Below the pieces are notes generated by a model that saw nothing but the letters and a program-made list of their open reading frames with translations, was not told where the DNA came from and ran no database searches. A DNA stretch of 64,000 bases from assembly GCA_947044365.1 (NCBI GenBank), contig OX345650.1:1001001-1065000 (forward strand), given 5' to 3'. Origin of the DNA: Petrosia ficiformis. Its lineage: Eukaryota > Porifera > Demospongiae > Haplosclerida > Petrosiidae. A program made the translations under genes and the position numbers. Positions 46,401 through 57,022 of this stretch are shown in pieces; position 1 is the stretch's first letter, and every line of letters starts with the position of its first letter.

Positions 46401-49300
46401 ATATACATGTAGGACCTGTCAAGGCAAGCATGTACATGTACATGTATGCTACCATGGCAACTATTTGATGTACATATACTTGTAGGACTTGGTCTCTGTC
46501 TGATTTATCAGACTTGCAAACGTTGAGGATATCACAATTAGAGAAATTAACATCAATTTCATCAACAGAACTGATACATGTATTAAATTAAGCCCTCATA
46601 AATTTTAATTGCATGGTAAGTAAATCTGATTGGTTAATACAAAGTAATTTAATTAATGGAATGACATTACATACATATTCCACATGAATAAAATTCATTC
46701 AGTATTTATACTCAAGGGAATATTTTAATATCAAAAGGACATTAGAATAATGTACATGCCAATCAGAAATTAGGAATGTGTTAATTTACTAATTAATTAA
46801 CTTTATTGACAATAAAAGATAAGCCATATAACTACATGTATATGTACATGTAAAACAGTATGTACATGTACATACTACATACATGCATGTACATGTACAT
46901 GTGAAACAGTATGTACATGTACATACTACATACATTCATGTACATGTACATGTAAAACAGTATATACATGTACACACAATGTCTTTAATAAATAAACTAA
47001 CAAATATGTGTACATGTACATGTACATGTAAAACAGTATATAAATGTACACACAATGTCCACTAACAATTATGTGTACATGTACATGTAAACAGTATATA
47101 CATGTACACACAATGTCTTTAATAAATAAACTAACAAATATGTGTACATGTACATGTACATGTAAAACAGTATATAATGTCTTTAATAAACTAACAATTA
47201 TGTGTACATGTACATGTAAACAGGAATATGAGGGATGTTTCTACTATACCATGCTGAATCAAACAGTCACATGTATGCATGTATTATACTCCATTGTAAC
47301 ATACACAAGTAGATATCATATTACATGTGAGTGTATTTTCAATGGTCGCTTAGAACACACACCCACAAACTCACAAATACTATATTTATATGTATACATG
47401 TATGTAGATGTGTATACGTGTACATGATAGAGCACGCTAACATACATGTACAGTGAAGTATGTACATTTGTATTACGACTTTGCTGCATGTATACATGTA
47501 TGTAGATGTATATACATGTACATGATAGAGCACGCTAACATACATACAGTGAAGTATGTACATTTGTATTAAGTCTTTGCTGCATGTATACATGTATGTA
47601 GATGTATATACGTGTACATGATAGAGCACACTAACATACATGTACAGTGAAGTATGTACATTTGTATTAAGTCTTTGCTGCATGTATACATGTATGTAGA
47701 TGTATATACGTGTACATGATAGAGCACGCTAACATACATGTACAGTGAAGTATGTACATTTGTATTAAGTCTTTGCTGCATGTATACATGTATGTAGATG
47801 TATATACGTGTACATGATAGAGCACGCTAACATACATGTACAGTGAAGTATGTACATTTGTATTAAGTCTTTGCTGCATGTATACATGTATGTAGATGTA
47901 TATACGTGTACATGATAGAGCACGCTAACATACATGTACAGTGGTGTATGTACATTTGTATTAAGTCTTTGCTGCATGTATACATGTACATGTATCTTAA
48001 GCTTTCTGTATGTATACAGCTTCCTAACAAATGCTAAACACATTCTTCTTTATATACATAAACATATAATTATTTGCAAAACTAGAGTATTAAAACTATT
48101 ATCAGCAGTTAGAGGTTTGATCTGTGGACTAAGACTGGAGTTACACTTCTACAGAATCCAGTATTGAATATAGAATGTTGGGGTCGAGGACATATTCTCA
48201 AAAATGAACATACATGAAGAATGTTTGGGATGAGGACATATTTTCATACATGAATATTGAATGTTTGGGATGAGGACATATTCTCAGACATGATTATTGA
48301 ATGTTGGGGATAAGGACATATTCTCATACATGAATATTGAATGTTGGGGTTGAGGACATATTCTCAGACATGATTATTGAATGTTGGGGATAAGGACATA
48401 TTCTCATACATGAATATTGAATGTTTGAGATGAGGACATATTCTCATACATGAATATTGAATGTTTGGGTTGAGGACATATTCTCATACAGTGTACATGA
48501 ACATTGAATGTTGGGGATAAGGACATATTCTCATACATGAATATTGAATGTTTGGGATGAGGACATATTCTCATACATGAATATTGAATGCTGGGGATAA
48601 GGACCAAATCTCATGGAAGATCAAATGCTGGGGCCGGGGACATATTCTCATACCTGAATATAGAATGCTGGGGATGAGGACATATTCTCGGACATGAGTA
48701 TAAAATGCTTGAATTGAGGACCAAATCTCGTGGAAAATTGAATGCTGGAGCTGGGGACATTTTCTCATACATGAATATTGAATACTGAGGCTGGGGACAT
48801 TTTCTCAGACACGAATATTGAATACTGGGGCTGGGGACATTTTCTCAGACATGAATATTGAATACTGGGGCTGGGGACATTTTCTCATACATGAATATTG
48901 AATACTGGGGGTGGGAATATATCCTAAGAATATTGCATGCTGGGGGTGAGGACATGTTACTGTCAAACAAAAAAAGGGTGAATTCCTTATATTCTTCCAA
49001 TTATGGTTTCATTAACATAAAGTTTGATGGTTACTTAAAAACAAGTCAATTTATGTTATGAAGATTATATAATTACATTATGTGCATACATCCTGCTAAA
49101 GCACAAACAACTTGTACATTGTACTTGCAAACAATAGGTAAATCATATATGTATATATATACATTACGATAATAATTATAAAGAATATTTTAATATTTCT
49201 TACCATTGAGAGAATCAGAAGGCCTGTGTACTGTCATATGAGAAGGTAGGGCTGTATTCATAGCATCTCTCAGTAAAGCAGATTCATCTATCGACATCAT
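35886..49300 (-). CDS. NFKB: NF-kappaB, p105/p100 type: Rel homology, glycine-rich, ankyrin repeats, death domain
   Basis: Twenty-three exons in transcript order: 49300-49204, 46139-46081, 45479-45375, 45268-45117, 44707-44565, 44223-44068, 43796-43692, 43578-43478, 43402-43264, 42848-42717, 41898-41413, 41011-40910, 40848-40753, 40314-40107, 39818-39698, 38950-38728, 38361-38273, 38170-38090, 37963-37861, 37764-37691, 37632-37578, 37280-37036, 36041-35886; all phases close, 1075 residues. DNA-recognition loop [16 protein letters not shown], then [42 protein letters not shown], a large glycine-rich region (exons 10-11), degron DSGIPS (about residue 618), seven ankyrin repeats ([47 protein letters not shown]) and a C-terminal death domain. 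Such proteins are held cytoplasmic by their ankyrins until processing frees the Rel half for the nucleus. IKSEPP in exon 11 fits a sumoylation motif. Confidence 0.96.
36557..36990. mobile_element. MITE family B, complete copy (434 bp)
   Basis: Perfect 18-bp terminal inverted repeats (catccctatgattgcttt at the left, its complement at the right end). GC-richer interior (gggcgtggcgcgtaaaag). A truncated relative is at 55849-56185. Inserted in the last NF-kappaB intron. Confidence 0.8.
38199..38260. repeat. (GT)n microsatellite
   Basis: About 60 bp of pure GT in the NF-kappaB ankyrin-region intron 38273/38170. Confidence 0.97.
38385..38710. repeat. 48-bp minisatellite
   Basis: Six to seven units of ccatatcacaaccctcccat and agtcccacatcacactcttt; fills most of the NF-kappaB intron between exons 38950-38728 and 38361-38273. 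Confidence 0.93.
39385..39590. repeat. 54-bp minisatellite, four copies
   Basis: Nearly identical units of caactgcagtattaccatgg and ttacggtgtctaccacttat in the NF-kappaB intron 39698/38950. Confidence 0.93.
39838..39890. repeat. (GATA)n microsatellite
   Basis: Short GATA run immediately upstream (in transcript sense) of the acceptor at 39818. Confidence 0.9.
41090..41260. repeat. (TACATG)n palindromic hexanucleotide tracts
   Basis: Repeated tacatgtacatgta blocks. The same self-complementary hexamer recurs at 37796, 41355, 41985, 42490, 45555-45790, 46015-46075, 46440, 46845-47225 and 56460-58440. Confidence 0.85.
42020..42066 (-). mobile_element. tRNA-derived SINE fragment (3' part)
   Basis: gatgaaagaggaaggt, gagtcactgggaattgaacc matches 18105-18140, including the B-box-like stretch on the minus strand. 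The A-box half is missing. Confidence 0.45.
42340..42600. repeat. (CTAT)/(CATC) microsatellite
   Basis: Imperfect CTAT, GTAT and CATC repeats in the NF-kappaB intron 42717/41898. Confidence 0.88.
42938..43150. mobile_element. MITE family C, copy 3
   Basis: Shares gtgactttaaactataacta, aattacaagtctactg and aaaattgaccaataatagc with 8405 and 62975. In NF-kappaB intron 9. Confidence 0.6.
43403..43442. repeat. (GA)n microsatellite at a splice acceptor
   Basis: Forty bases of GA; on the minus strand this is the (TC)n pyrimidine tract of the acceptor for NF-kappaB exon 43402-43264. Confidence 0.95.
43815..44045. repeat. (GTAT)/(GTACAT) microsatellite
   Basis: Mixed tetra- and hexanucleotide repeats in the NF-kappaB intron 44068/43796. 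Confidence 0.9.
44745..45116 (-). repeat. GGGA-rich minisatellite carrying copies of an NF-kappaB splice donor
   Basis: Units of about 60-70 bp end in cacttactgagcatatata-like segments at about 44783, 44842, 44900, 44957, 45037. These resemble the real exon end and donor at 45111-45130 (acttactgagcatacatatc). Some copies keep GTAAGT on the minus strand, others have GTAAGT changed to CTAAGT. Confidence 0.82.
46845..47225. repeat. Tandem array of acatgtacatgtaaaacagt units
   Basis: Irregular units joining the tacatg hexamer to aaaacagtatataaatg and tgtctttaataaataaac, in NF-kappaB intron 1. Confidence 0.85.
47391..47990. repeat. 98-bp tandem repeat, about six copies
   Basis: Near-identical units containing catgatagagcacgctaaca and gtatgtacatttgtattaag. 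High copy identity suggests recent expansion. NF-kappaB intron 1. Confidence 0.93.
48175..48955. repeat. 40-bp minisatellite, about 19 copies
   Basis: Units of gaatattgaatgtttgggat and gaggacatattctcatacat, more diverged towards 48600-48950. NF-kappaB intron 1. Confidence 0.93.
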
Positions 49301-50094
49301 CGAGTTATCTGACCACTCTTAAATGATCTTAGAAAATAATGATTGGTATTTACACACAACGAGTGTACCCAGCAGTTCTTTTCCTTTCTTGTTTCCTGTT
49401 CTAAGCTAATTTCGAACTTCTCGTAGTTCAGAAATCTCGTACTTCGAAGATCTCCAGTATTTCTTTTATATTATGATTTAACTATTCTTTTATCTTGTCT
49501 CTGATTCCAATAAAAGGCTAGAGTATTTCTGTAAACACGCTACTTTGTTCGGTCTTTTTCTAATCATAGACTATTTTAATAAATGGGAAAAACCCTGAAG
49601 GCGTGTTGGAGCGAATACATTACGTAATCCACAATCCGAAAAGACCAATCAAATATCATGTGGATGACGTAATTAATGAGTACCACAATAGGGGCGTTCC
49701 CTATAACACCATAATTGTGTTTCAAAGGAAATTACCAGCTCCTCCCAAAATATGCAACTGGCAACCAAAACTATGACCTCCTAAGGTGTAAATCATATAA
49801 GCTTAGCAACGAAACATAGCAACAGAAGAAGCCACCTAAAGCCTTTTTTCTGCAGTGAATAATTCTGTACATAACTACTGAACACAAGCAAGCTAAAAAG
49901 GAGAATCAGTAGGTATGCAAATAGTTAATATTACTTGCTATGATGCATGCATAATGGTAAGAAGTTATATATACATATAATTGCATTTTATATATTTCCA
50001 AATTGCAAGTCCTGGCTAAGCAAGGTATTTTTTATACCAGCCTAAAGATATTGAGCTCTTAGTTGTTGTCATGTTACATTTTTTATCTTTAGAA
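49301..50094. promoter_or_regulatory. Divergent promoter region of NF-kappaB and TBATA-like gene, with a kappaB-type site
   Basis: The genes start on opposite strands about 0.6-0.8 kb apart. A 5'UTR exon of the plus gene probably ends at 49912 (AG|GTATGC) and resumes at 50093. The 11-mer ggggcgttccc at 49691-49701 fits GGGRNNYYCC, the kappaB consensus, so autoregulation is possible. Confidence 0.5.
49691..49701. promoter_or_regulatory. kappaB-like motif
   Basis: GGGGCGTTCCC fits GGGRNNYYCC on the plus strand, about 390 bp upstream of the NF-kappaB start codon. A single site; chance occurrence cannot be excluded. Confidence 0.4.
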
Positions 50095-53000
50095 ATGGCA
50101 ACCAGTTTTATTCCAAAAGGACAAGAGGAATTACTCCTCCCAAATCCTCTAGCACAATCATACACCAGTCCAGACTATCACTCAAAGTCTTTATTGTATT
50201 CACGAAATGTCAGATCTAGTCTGACCGGTAGTGAAGCTAATATTTTGGAGGATGGGAGCACTTCACGTAGACTTGGGGTTTATACAAGACATAATCCCCA
50301 TCCAGGTTAGTAATGTAAATTAATAAAACTGATATATTTATAAGTGATTCATCATATTTAACTTTAAATGATTGTTGCAATTAGTGTGATTGTTGCGATT
50401 CATTATTGCAAACTAATTTTGTTTTAGTTAACTATGAAAACTCCTTTTATTAAGGCATTGCAACTTAAGGCTGGTTCACAATATGACGCAAGGCCTTGCA
50501 TTGCGTAAATGTGTTGAATTGTAAAAATGATGCGCTTCTTTTAATGCCGTCAGACGCAATATAACGCAAGAATAGGATCTGATTCTATCTTTGCGTCAGC
50601 TTGTTGCGTTTGACCAATCAGTTTTCAGAATTTTATCACAACGCAACTGACGCAAAGCAAGGCTTGCGTCATATTGTAAACCAGCCTTAATAGCTAACTT
50701 AACTGTAGCTAAACCATTTCAGTAACCCTAAGTATTATTTTAGTTAATCATTTATACTATAGCTAAACCTTTGAAAAATAATTTCCTACTACGTACATCT
50801 AAGTGGCCATATTGTCATACTAAAACAACACAGTTACTGATGTTTAATGTTAGGTAACAATAACTTCAAACAGGACACAAACTGAAATTAAAAACTTTGT
50901 TGATATTGTTTCTCTTCCTAACAGACAGGGTCAACAGTGTGTATGAAAGCTAATTTGTGACCCGATTTATAAAACCACACTTGTGGTGGATAATTTTGAA
51001 CAAATGCAAACACTTGCTATTCAGCCATTGTGCATAAGATGCTAATCAAATTGGTATCTACGAAGAACAGTTAATGTTCCTCCTAGATACCAACTTTAGT
51101 TGTCTTACCATAAAAGATGGATGAACAGCAAATTTTTAAATGTAAGCATCTGTTCAAAATTATTGTTACCACAAGTGTTGTTTACACAATTGAGTCTTAT
51201 TTATATCATGTTAGATTAGTAAAATAGCCAATCTTGGGCAGCCGACGTATCGCTAAAACTGAGCCTCATTTTAGCAATACGTCGGTCATGTGAGACTATA
51301 AAATAGCTATAGTGTTTTTGTTTGCAATATTCCAATAAGGTCAATTAATCACAACATAATTCCAATATAATATGCACTCATGTTATCCATTCTACAGTAA
51401 GAGTAAGGCATATGAAAGGAATACTGGATTCTCCAATTTGCATGGTAGAGGATAACATCGAACGTCGCATACTCTGGTCTGCTCCATCTGGAGAAAACTT
51501 CAGTACTTCTTTTCGGCCTTCTGGAAGTACAAGATATAGTGCAAACAGATCAAAACACCTTGCTTCTGTTGGCATAGGTAAACTAGCTTGTGTGTTCTGT
51601 AGGCATGTAAACCATTATTGTGTGTGAATTCTCTTTCTCTCTTTAGTTTGTGCATTCCAAAGGCATGAAAACCATCCTCTAATAATTTATGCACATAATT
51701 CTCTCTCTCTCTCTCTCTCTTTCTCTTTCTCCCCCTCTAGTTCCTGTAACATATGCTTGGAAAGATGAGCTTGAGAAGAAAACACACAATGCAATTACTA
51801 AGGCACTAGGACAAACTCCTGTACCTATGAGTCGACAAAGTCAACGAGGAATGGAAAATAAAGATTATGATGGAATGGAAGATAATGAGGTAGATACATA
51901 GTTACTAGTATATTGTTTATGTTGTGTAAAGCATAGAGTTGAAATACCAGTTTAATAAGGTTTGAAGGTGAAGGTCATTCATATTCACCCCATGACCTGA
52001 GAAAAATGTTAACCAACAATCTTTTTGCCCATAGCATTTATCTTCCCAATCTTTATTGTGTACATCAACCATTGCTTCATTATTGATTTACAGTATTAAC
52101 CTTATGACATTAATGCATATTATATATAAAGTCATATAATTAAAAATAATAAACAAATGAGCTCCCAACTATCATAGTTACTCAAAAGGTTTGCTAATAC
52201 ACAGACACACTGACACACAGACACACTGACACATAGAATGATTACCATGCCCTTCTGCCTTCACAGTGAGAATGAATATTTAGTTATAATTATGTATAAC
52301 AGACACTTCAGAACTAGGATTACAATTGTGTATAGTTTACAGTAGCCATATTTCTCGCAAGAAGCCGTCTCTCTTGTCTTGCAATTTCTTGCCTCTCAAG
52401 ATAACGAGTATATATATCTTCTATAATAGCTTGTCGATAACCTGGATCTCCTCTTACCCTGTATTTATAACGTTTAGAAACTGCTACAAAACACAGGAAC
52501 GAAACAAGTATACAAAAACCTTTGAAAGCCTGATAAAGGTACCATCCTGTATCAGCGACTTTCATTCATGAAGAATGAAGACATCAAATAGGCCTATAAA
52601 AAAGTAGTCTACACTAATGAGTGCATACCATAGACCAATTAGCATTCCTTTCATCATCTGTGGTGCTTGAGCACAAATAAATTCTAATGCTGTGACGAAA
52701 ACAAAGAAATAAGACAATCCATTCAAAAACTGTGGTATGAAGAGTGCTGGGTAGATGAAATCAGAGTCCGGTATAGTTTTATTCAAAGTAGATAATATAT
52801 ATACGCTACACTCTGGGTGCGTGTTTCCATTCTGTTTTATGCTTGCTTTAATGATAATAGACATCAATACAGACAGAAATGAACAGACTAGACCAATGCC
52901 CATTCTTTTAACCATACTAGGTGAATAGTTCCGTGTAAGAGGTAGCACAATAAGCTGATATACAGGTATTACTAGTACAATTGTCAAATGCATTATATTA

Positions 53001-55295
53001 TTCAGATCAAAACCAAACACAATACAGTTAAGTTTTGATGGAAAACCAGCCTCTTGTAGTTTATGTGCTAGAGAATACGTGTCTCCTTTTAAATTGAATC
53101 CAATTAATGAGCAAAGAAGTAGAGTAATCCACAAAAAAGCTCTAGTATCTTCCACTTGTTCTTTCAGATATGGACCTCCAAAATCCTTTGACCCAAAATC
53201 AAGCCTTGATGGCATTTTGTCATCACAGTATGTAGATGCTCTCCTCAATTTCGGATACTTATTTTTAATTGCATACTTCAATACTTGATAAACTGGTTTG
53301 ATAGGGTTTTTACCAGCTGCTATGATGTTATACGTCTTTTTTTGAATAAGAAAGATAATTACACAGACAGTCGATAATAATATACCAAATACAGCAACAT
53401 ACAAAACTAGTTTATGTGGCAGACAAAAGCTACTTGAACAATACACTAGAGTACTAATAGTTGAGTAGTAGACAGCAATTCGACACAAGAAAGTTGACCA
53501 GCAATACCAATGCACCTGAGTTATTGGGAAGGTGCATCGACAAGTTGGTCAGTACCAAATTGTATGGCATTAGCTTCGAACATACCTTCCCCTATCATAC
53601 CAATTAGTAAAGGGACTACTGCAGTTAGCTGGACTGGTGTATCATTATTTGCATCAGTTGGTACATAAGATACTGCCCCCAGTATACAGAAGACAAACAT
53701 AGCAACAGCAACTGCAATCATTCCTATACATAATACTCTGAACCTGTTGAGCCATACATCTGCTAATAGACCAAGTAGTGGGAAAGATAAAAATAAGAGA
53801 CCTTGAAATACTGTACCAGGATTGTATACTGTAGGCAAGTATGCTATATTGATTATCGTATGTAGATCTCCATAAAAGATGAAAAAGTGCAGGGCTGAAT
53901 TACAGAATATAACTATCCATGCAGCTTTGGAAGATATAATAACAGGACGAGTGTATTTAAGTTTCATCTTGAGTTTGACTAGACAAAAATCACATGATCA
54001 CATTGTGTGGTTATACAGTTTATACAGTTAATACACACATTACTCTACTTCAAACTACTCCATTTTACTAGTGTAGTTCAGATCTGTATAATTTATTACA
54101 ATACAGCTTCTTGATCTACTGTGTCGTATCCTTCAAACTGATTCTATACCAGTGTGTCAAGCATGGCTGCAATCTGCTTCAGATACAGGTACATGTATAT
54201 TATATAGTGTTTTATTTTAATAAAGCATTGTGACTTTTAGTTAACTAATTACTGTTGATAACTTCATTACACAGGTAAATTGCAATAACATCCAATAATG
54301 GGCACTTTTAGTTAGTTAACTAAAACTGACTTCAGTAAGCTTTGCTACATCTAATAAAAGTGGTCATTATTGTCCCATCTAACATAATATAAAAATTTTT
54401 GCAGGAATTAATTTCACGTGTGCAAAATGTACATCCTAAAAATTTCATAAATTTCACAAATTTATTTTTCGTGTGTTAACCATTGCACGTAAAAGATTCG
54501 TTCATATGGTAAACAAAACTAACATTATAATAATTGTAGTATATATAATAATCAACAATTTAAGATTGTTGATGTGACTGTATTACTACTGTGACAATCT
54601 ATCAGTGAATTGTAATTTTTGGCATTTAAATCTTGTTTTGATAAATGTACAACTATTTGTGTACACCTTGTGTCTAAGACGAGTTACTAATAATTTAACT
54701 GTACATTATCTATCTATTAGAGAAGACTATCGTCCTCAACATGATGAGAATGGCAGCTACTGGAGAGATTGATCCATTTCAACAAGAATCTAGAAATCAT
54801 ACAAGACCTCACACTAGTGAATCGCAGTATGTTTGGAATCCAGTACGGAGAAGCAGTCATCCACCACATGTAGAACGTCCCACTGTTTTTGAACAAAGTC
54901 AATCTGTTGAGGGTAGATACGACACACCTTTTAAACTTCCAAAACACGACACAATAATTCGCAGTGCACATTCAAGGTTCTCTTTCAGGGAGGGTAATGG
55001 ACCTCAAAAGAACTTTCACGAACGATTACAAAATGAATTGGACCAAGCAGAAATGAAATCAAGTCAACATTCAAGCAAATCTCGTAGAAATACCACTTCT
55101 CTCCAAAACAGACCTAACTCTGCTGATATAATCAAACGTCCTTTCTCACATCATGGAACAAGACCACGATCACGTAGTGTTGGATTACGAATCACAAAAG
55201 AGGATCACACACTCCCTCCTACTCCTATGAGAGTGACTGAAAGAAGTGGATCACATAGACCAGGTTCACGTACACTCTGGAGTAGATCAAAATAA
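50095..55295 (+). CDS. TBATA/SPATIAL-like protein
   Basis: Coding exons 50095-50305, 51398-51577, 51741-51889, 54723-55295 (370 residues), preceded by a likely 5'UTR exon ending at 49912. All phases close if the last acceptor is the second AG of TTAGAG; the first would bring an immediate stop. No membrane segment; rich in Ser, Arg, His and Pro, probably disordered. Recognition rests on a conserved block, YTRHNPHPG joined to VRHMKGILDSPICMVED, which resembles the vertebrate TBATA motif RHHPHP...PVCVVRD, followed by AWKDELEKKTHNAI, resembling its W-KEL segment. TBATA is linked to testis, thymus and brain and to microtubule or cilium functions in vertebrates; function here is inferred. Extra exons in the long third intron cannot be ruled out. 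The intron hosts a transporter gene on the other strand. Confidence 0.7.
50425..50770. mobile_element. MITE family C copy interrupted by another MITE
   Basis: Family C sequence (gttttagttaactatgaaaa, cattgcaactta ... aatagctaacttaactgt) is split by the 226-bp element at 50465-50690. Confidence 0.6.
50465..50690. mobile_element. 226-bp MITE with TTAA ends (PIF/Harbinger-like)
   Basis: TTAAGGCTGGTTCACAATAT at the left faces its complement (atattgtaaaccagccttaa) at the right, with pairing continuing through gacgcaag/cttgcgtc. Non-coding. The ends resemble PIF/Harbinger-type MITEs with 3-bp TWA duplications; the assignment is tentative. Inserted into a family C element. Confidence 0.75.
51221..51307. 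mobile_element. About 71-bp foldback element with 9-bp target duplication
   Basis: ccgacgtatcgctaaaa (51242) pairs with ttttagcaatacgtcgg (ending 51286) with one mismatch. The element is bracketed by taaaatagc at about 51220-51228 and 51299-51307. In the first coding intron of the TBATA-like gene. Confidence 0.6.
51969..52140 (-). mobile_element. MITE family A, partial copy 6
   Basis: Starts aaggtcattcatattcaccc and runs through ccattgcttcattattgatt to tatataaagtcatataatta; right end missing. In the TBATA-like third intron. Confidence 0.6.
52320..53967 (-). pseudogene. SLC15/POT (PTR2) family proton-oligopeptide transporter, intronless, two frameshifts
   Basis: Three abutting frames (53967-53521, 53515-52562, 52565-52320) together give about 547 codons, the full length of a POT transporter. 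The first has PLLGLLADVWLNRFR and FEANAIQFGTDQL, the family signature, and ends at TAA in DAPSQ*. The second resumes with HWYCWSTF, followed by SRLDFGSKDFGGPYLKEQVE and multiple membrane segments. The third begins inside the TGA of the second and carries ADTGWYLYQAFKG. The breaks interrupt conserved stretches and no GT-AG intron restores frame without removing QFGTDQ. Either a recent pseudogene (possibly a retrocopy, since it lacks introns) or a gene with sequencing indels. It lies antisense inside the third coding intron of the TBATA-like gene. Confidence 0.78.
54225..54365. mobile_element. MITE family C, short copy
   Basis: aaagcattgtgacttttagt and gggcacttttagttagttaa match the other copies; in the TBATA-like third intron. 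Confidence 0.5.
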
Positions 55296-55848
55296 ACTTT
55301 GGAACACAATATACACTACAAATGATAAGAGGTTTCCTGATCTGCATCATGACAAAAACTTTGTAGAATCTTGCAGGAAGACATGGTATGTTTCTCAAGA
55401 TAACATGGAAATATGCTGTGTCTGTTTTCTTACATATCCTACAAAGTTTCTGTCACGTTACCTTAGAGATTTCCCTTAACACACAACAGTAAACCTCAGT
55501 TTTTTGTAACGATAATTAGTAGAGTATACAGATATGCTGATGGGAATTGTACATACGTTGTATATAATTGTAACAATTATTGATGAAATGATTATATGTG
55601 TTGTTAATAATCTTTTACAAAGTTTGATTTAATTAGTGAACATTTTCCAAATGAAAGAGTACTACTAGGTTGTTCCTGAATGATATTAATTTTATGAAAA
55701 TTAAAATTTTCTTATCGCTTCATCCTATCACCCAAATCATCCACAGGTTCATTCTGTGGACATCGCTGTATACAAGAGGTCCTGTGAGATAAATTATAAA
55801 GATCATCCTCATAATTATATATATTATAAATCTTATAGCCTATAGGGC

Positions 55849-56185
55849 CATCTCTATGATTGCTTTTCCACGGGTTCACTGTATATATATACATGTATGC
55901 TTGTGTCACATATGCAACTATGAGTTGTATATATAGTTATGAAGTTGCATCATTCCGATTGGCTTGGTCAATTAATGGGCGTGGTGCATAATACAATGTG
56001 CATTAGAGCTCTACTGACCAGCAGGAAGAAAGCTTATGTAGACTAATAGCTATTCTGCCCGAAATATATTCCTAAAGTTCAAAAGATCCAGTAAGTAATC
56101 AAAATATTAAGCTATTGTGCATGAATAGTCAGCCAAGCCCATGGTAAATGAATGTTGGACACCACAAAGCGACACTTTTTTCTCC
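55849..56185. mobile_element. MITE family B, truncated copy
   Basis: Matches 36557-36940 (gccatctctatgattgcttt, ggtcaattaatgggcgtggt, aatatattcctaaagttc, tgttggacaccacaaagc); the right terminal repeat is absent. Confidence 0.7.
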
Positions 56186-56277
56186 ATATATCTTGTTATT
56201 ATAATTATAAGTTAATAGTATTTCTGATATATATTGGTTCAGTTATTTAAGGAACTTGCACTTTTCTAACATGAACG

Positions 56278-56548
56278 AAGTCATTCACTATGGATTTAGT
56301 TTAGAATGACCAATAATCTTTGATTATAGTATATACCAACACCATTTTCATGTAGATATCCTTTACGTTCAGTTGTACTGTACATATGTCAAATTCCAAT
56401 CCAATACTTTATTAGTGATAATCATGTATTAATCTTACGACATTAAACTATACACTATAGTACATGTACATGATACAATCATACATGTACATGTAGTTAT
56501 GTACATGTATAAAGTCATCACATCATAATTTTGAGGTTATGAACAGGT
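56278..56548 (-). mobile_element. MITE family A, copy 7
   Basis: Contains gaagtcattcactatggatt, tttagaatgaccaataatct and tcttacgacattaaactata, ending taattttgaggttatgaac. A (TACATG) run has expanded in it at 56460-56510. Confidence 0.6.
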
Positions 56549-57022
56549 ACAGATTTTGTTATACTACAACCATAACAGTGTTGTCCCCAGAAAAAAGTAG
56601 AATGTTAATTATAGCCCAACCCTAAGCTCCACCCATTTCAAAATGACCGGTCTCTTACTGACTATTAATCTCTTTCCATTCTCTTCAAATACAGCATTAC
56701 CTCCATTATGTACATGTACACTAAATAAGTGCCACCATTTTCATTTAATAATAAAAAGTAGAGTGGCAGAGTGCCATGCTATCATGCTGCAGGGACCATT
56801 TATGTCCATCAAAATCTCATGAATATCATTATGTTCATTTAGGGTAGAGTTAAGGGTAGGGTTAGGGTTCCCTTGTGGTTAGGGTTCAATCAGTATCAAA
56901 GTAATCTTAGTCTTTGATGGCAATCTTGGACATCACTCCTAGGGACAACATTGACATACACATGTAAAAGTGGTCATTATTGACCTACTAAACAATACAT
57001 GTTTCTTCATAGAAAGCTTGAC

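Larger units (their letters stand above)
55296..57022. other. Intergenic region between TBATA-like and coiled-coil genes
   Basis: Convergent 3' flanks. Holds truncated MITE B (55849-56185), MITE A (56278-56548) and unique DNA at 56560-57000, including GC-richer telomere-like tagggttaggg words at 56850-56890, too few to be telomeric. No coding signal. Confidence 0.5.

Noticed and set aside
53500..53560. A 41-nt intron that would bridge the first transporter frameshift
   Set aside because: A GT-AG pair exists, but removing it would delete the conserved QFGTDQ signature continuation, so a frameshift is more likely.
56850..56890. Telomere-like tagggttaggg words
   Set aside because: Only a few imperfect copies; chance or relic, not a telomere.
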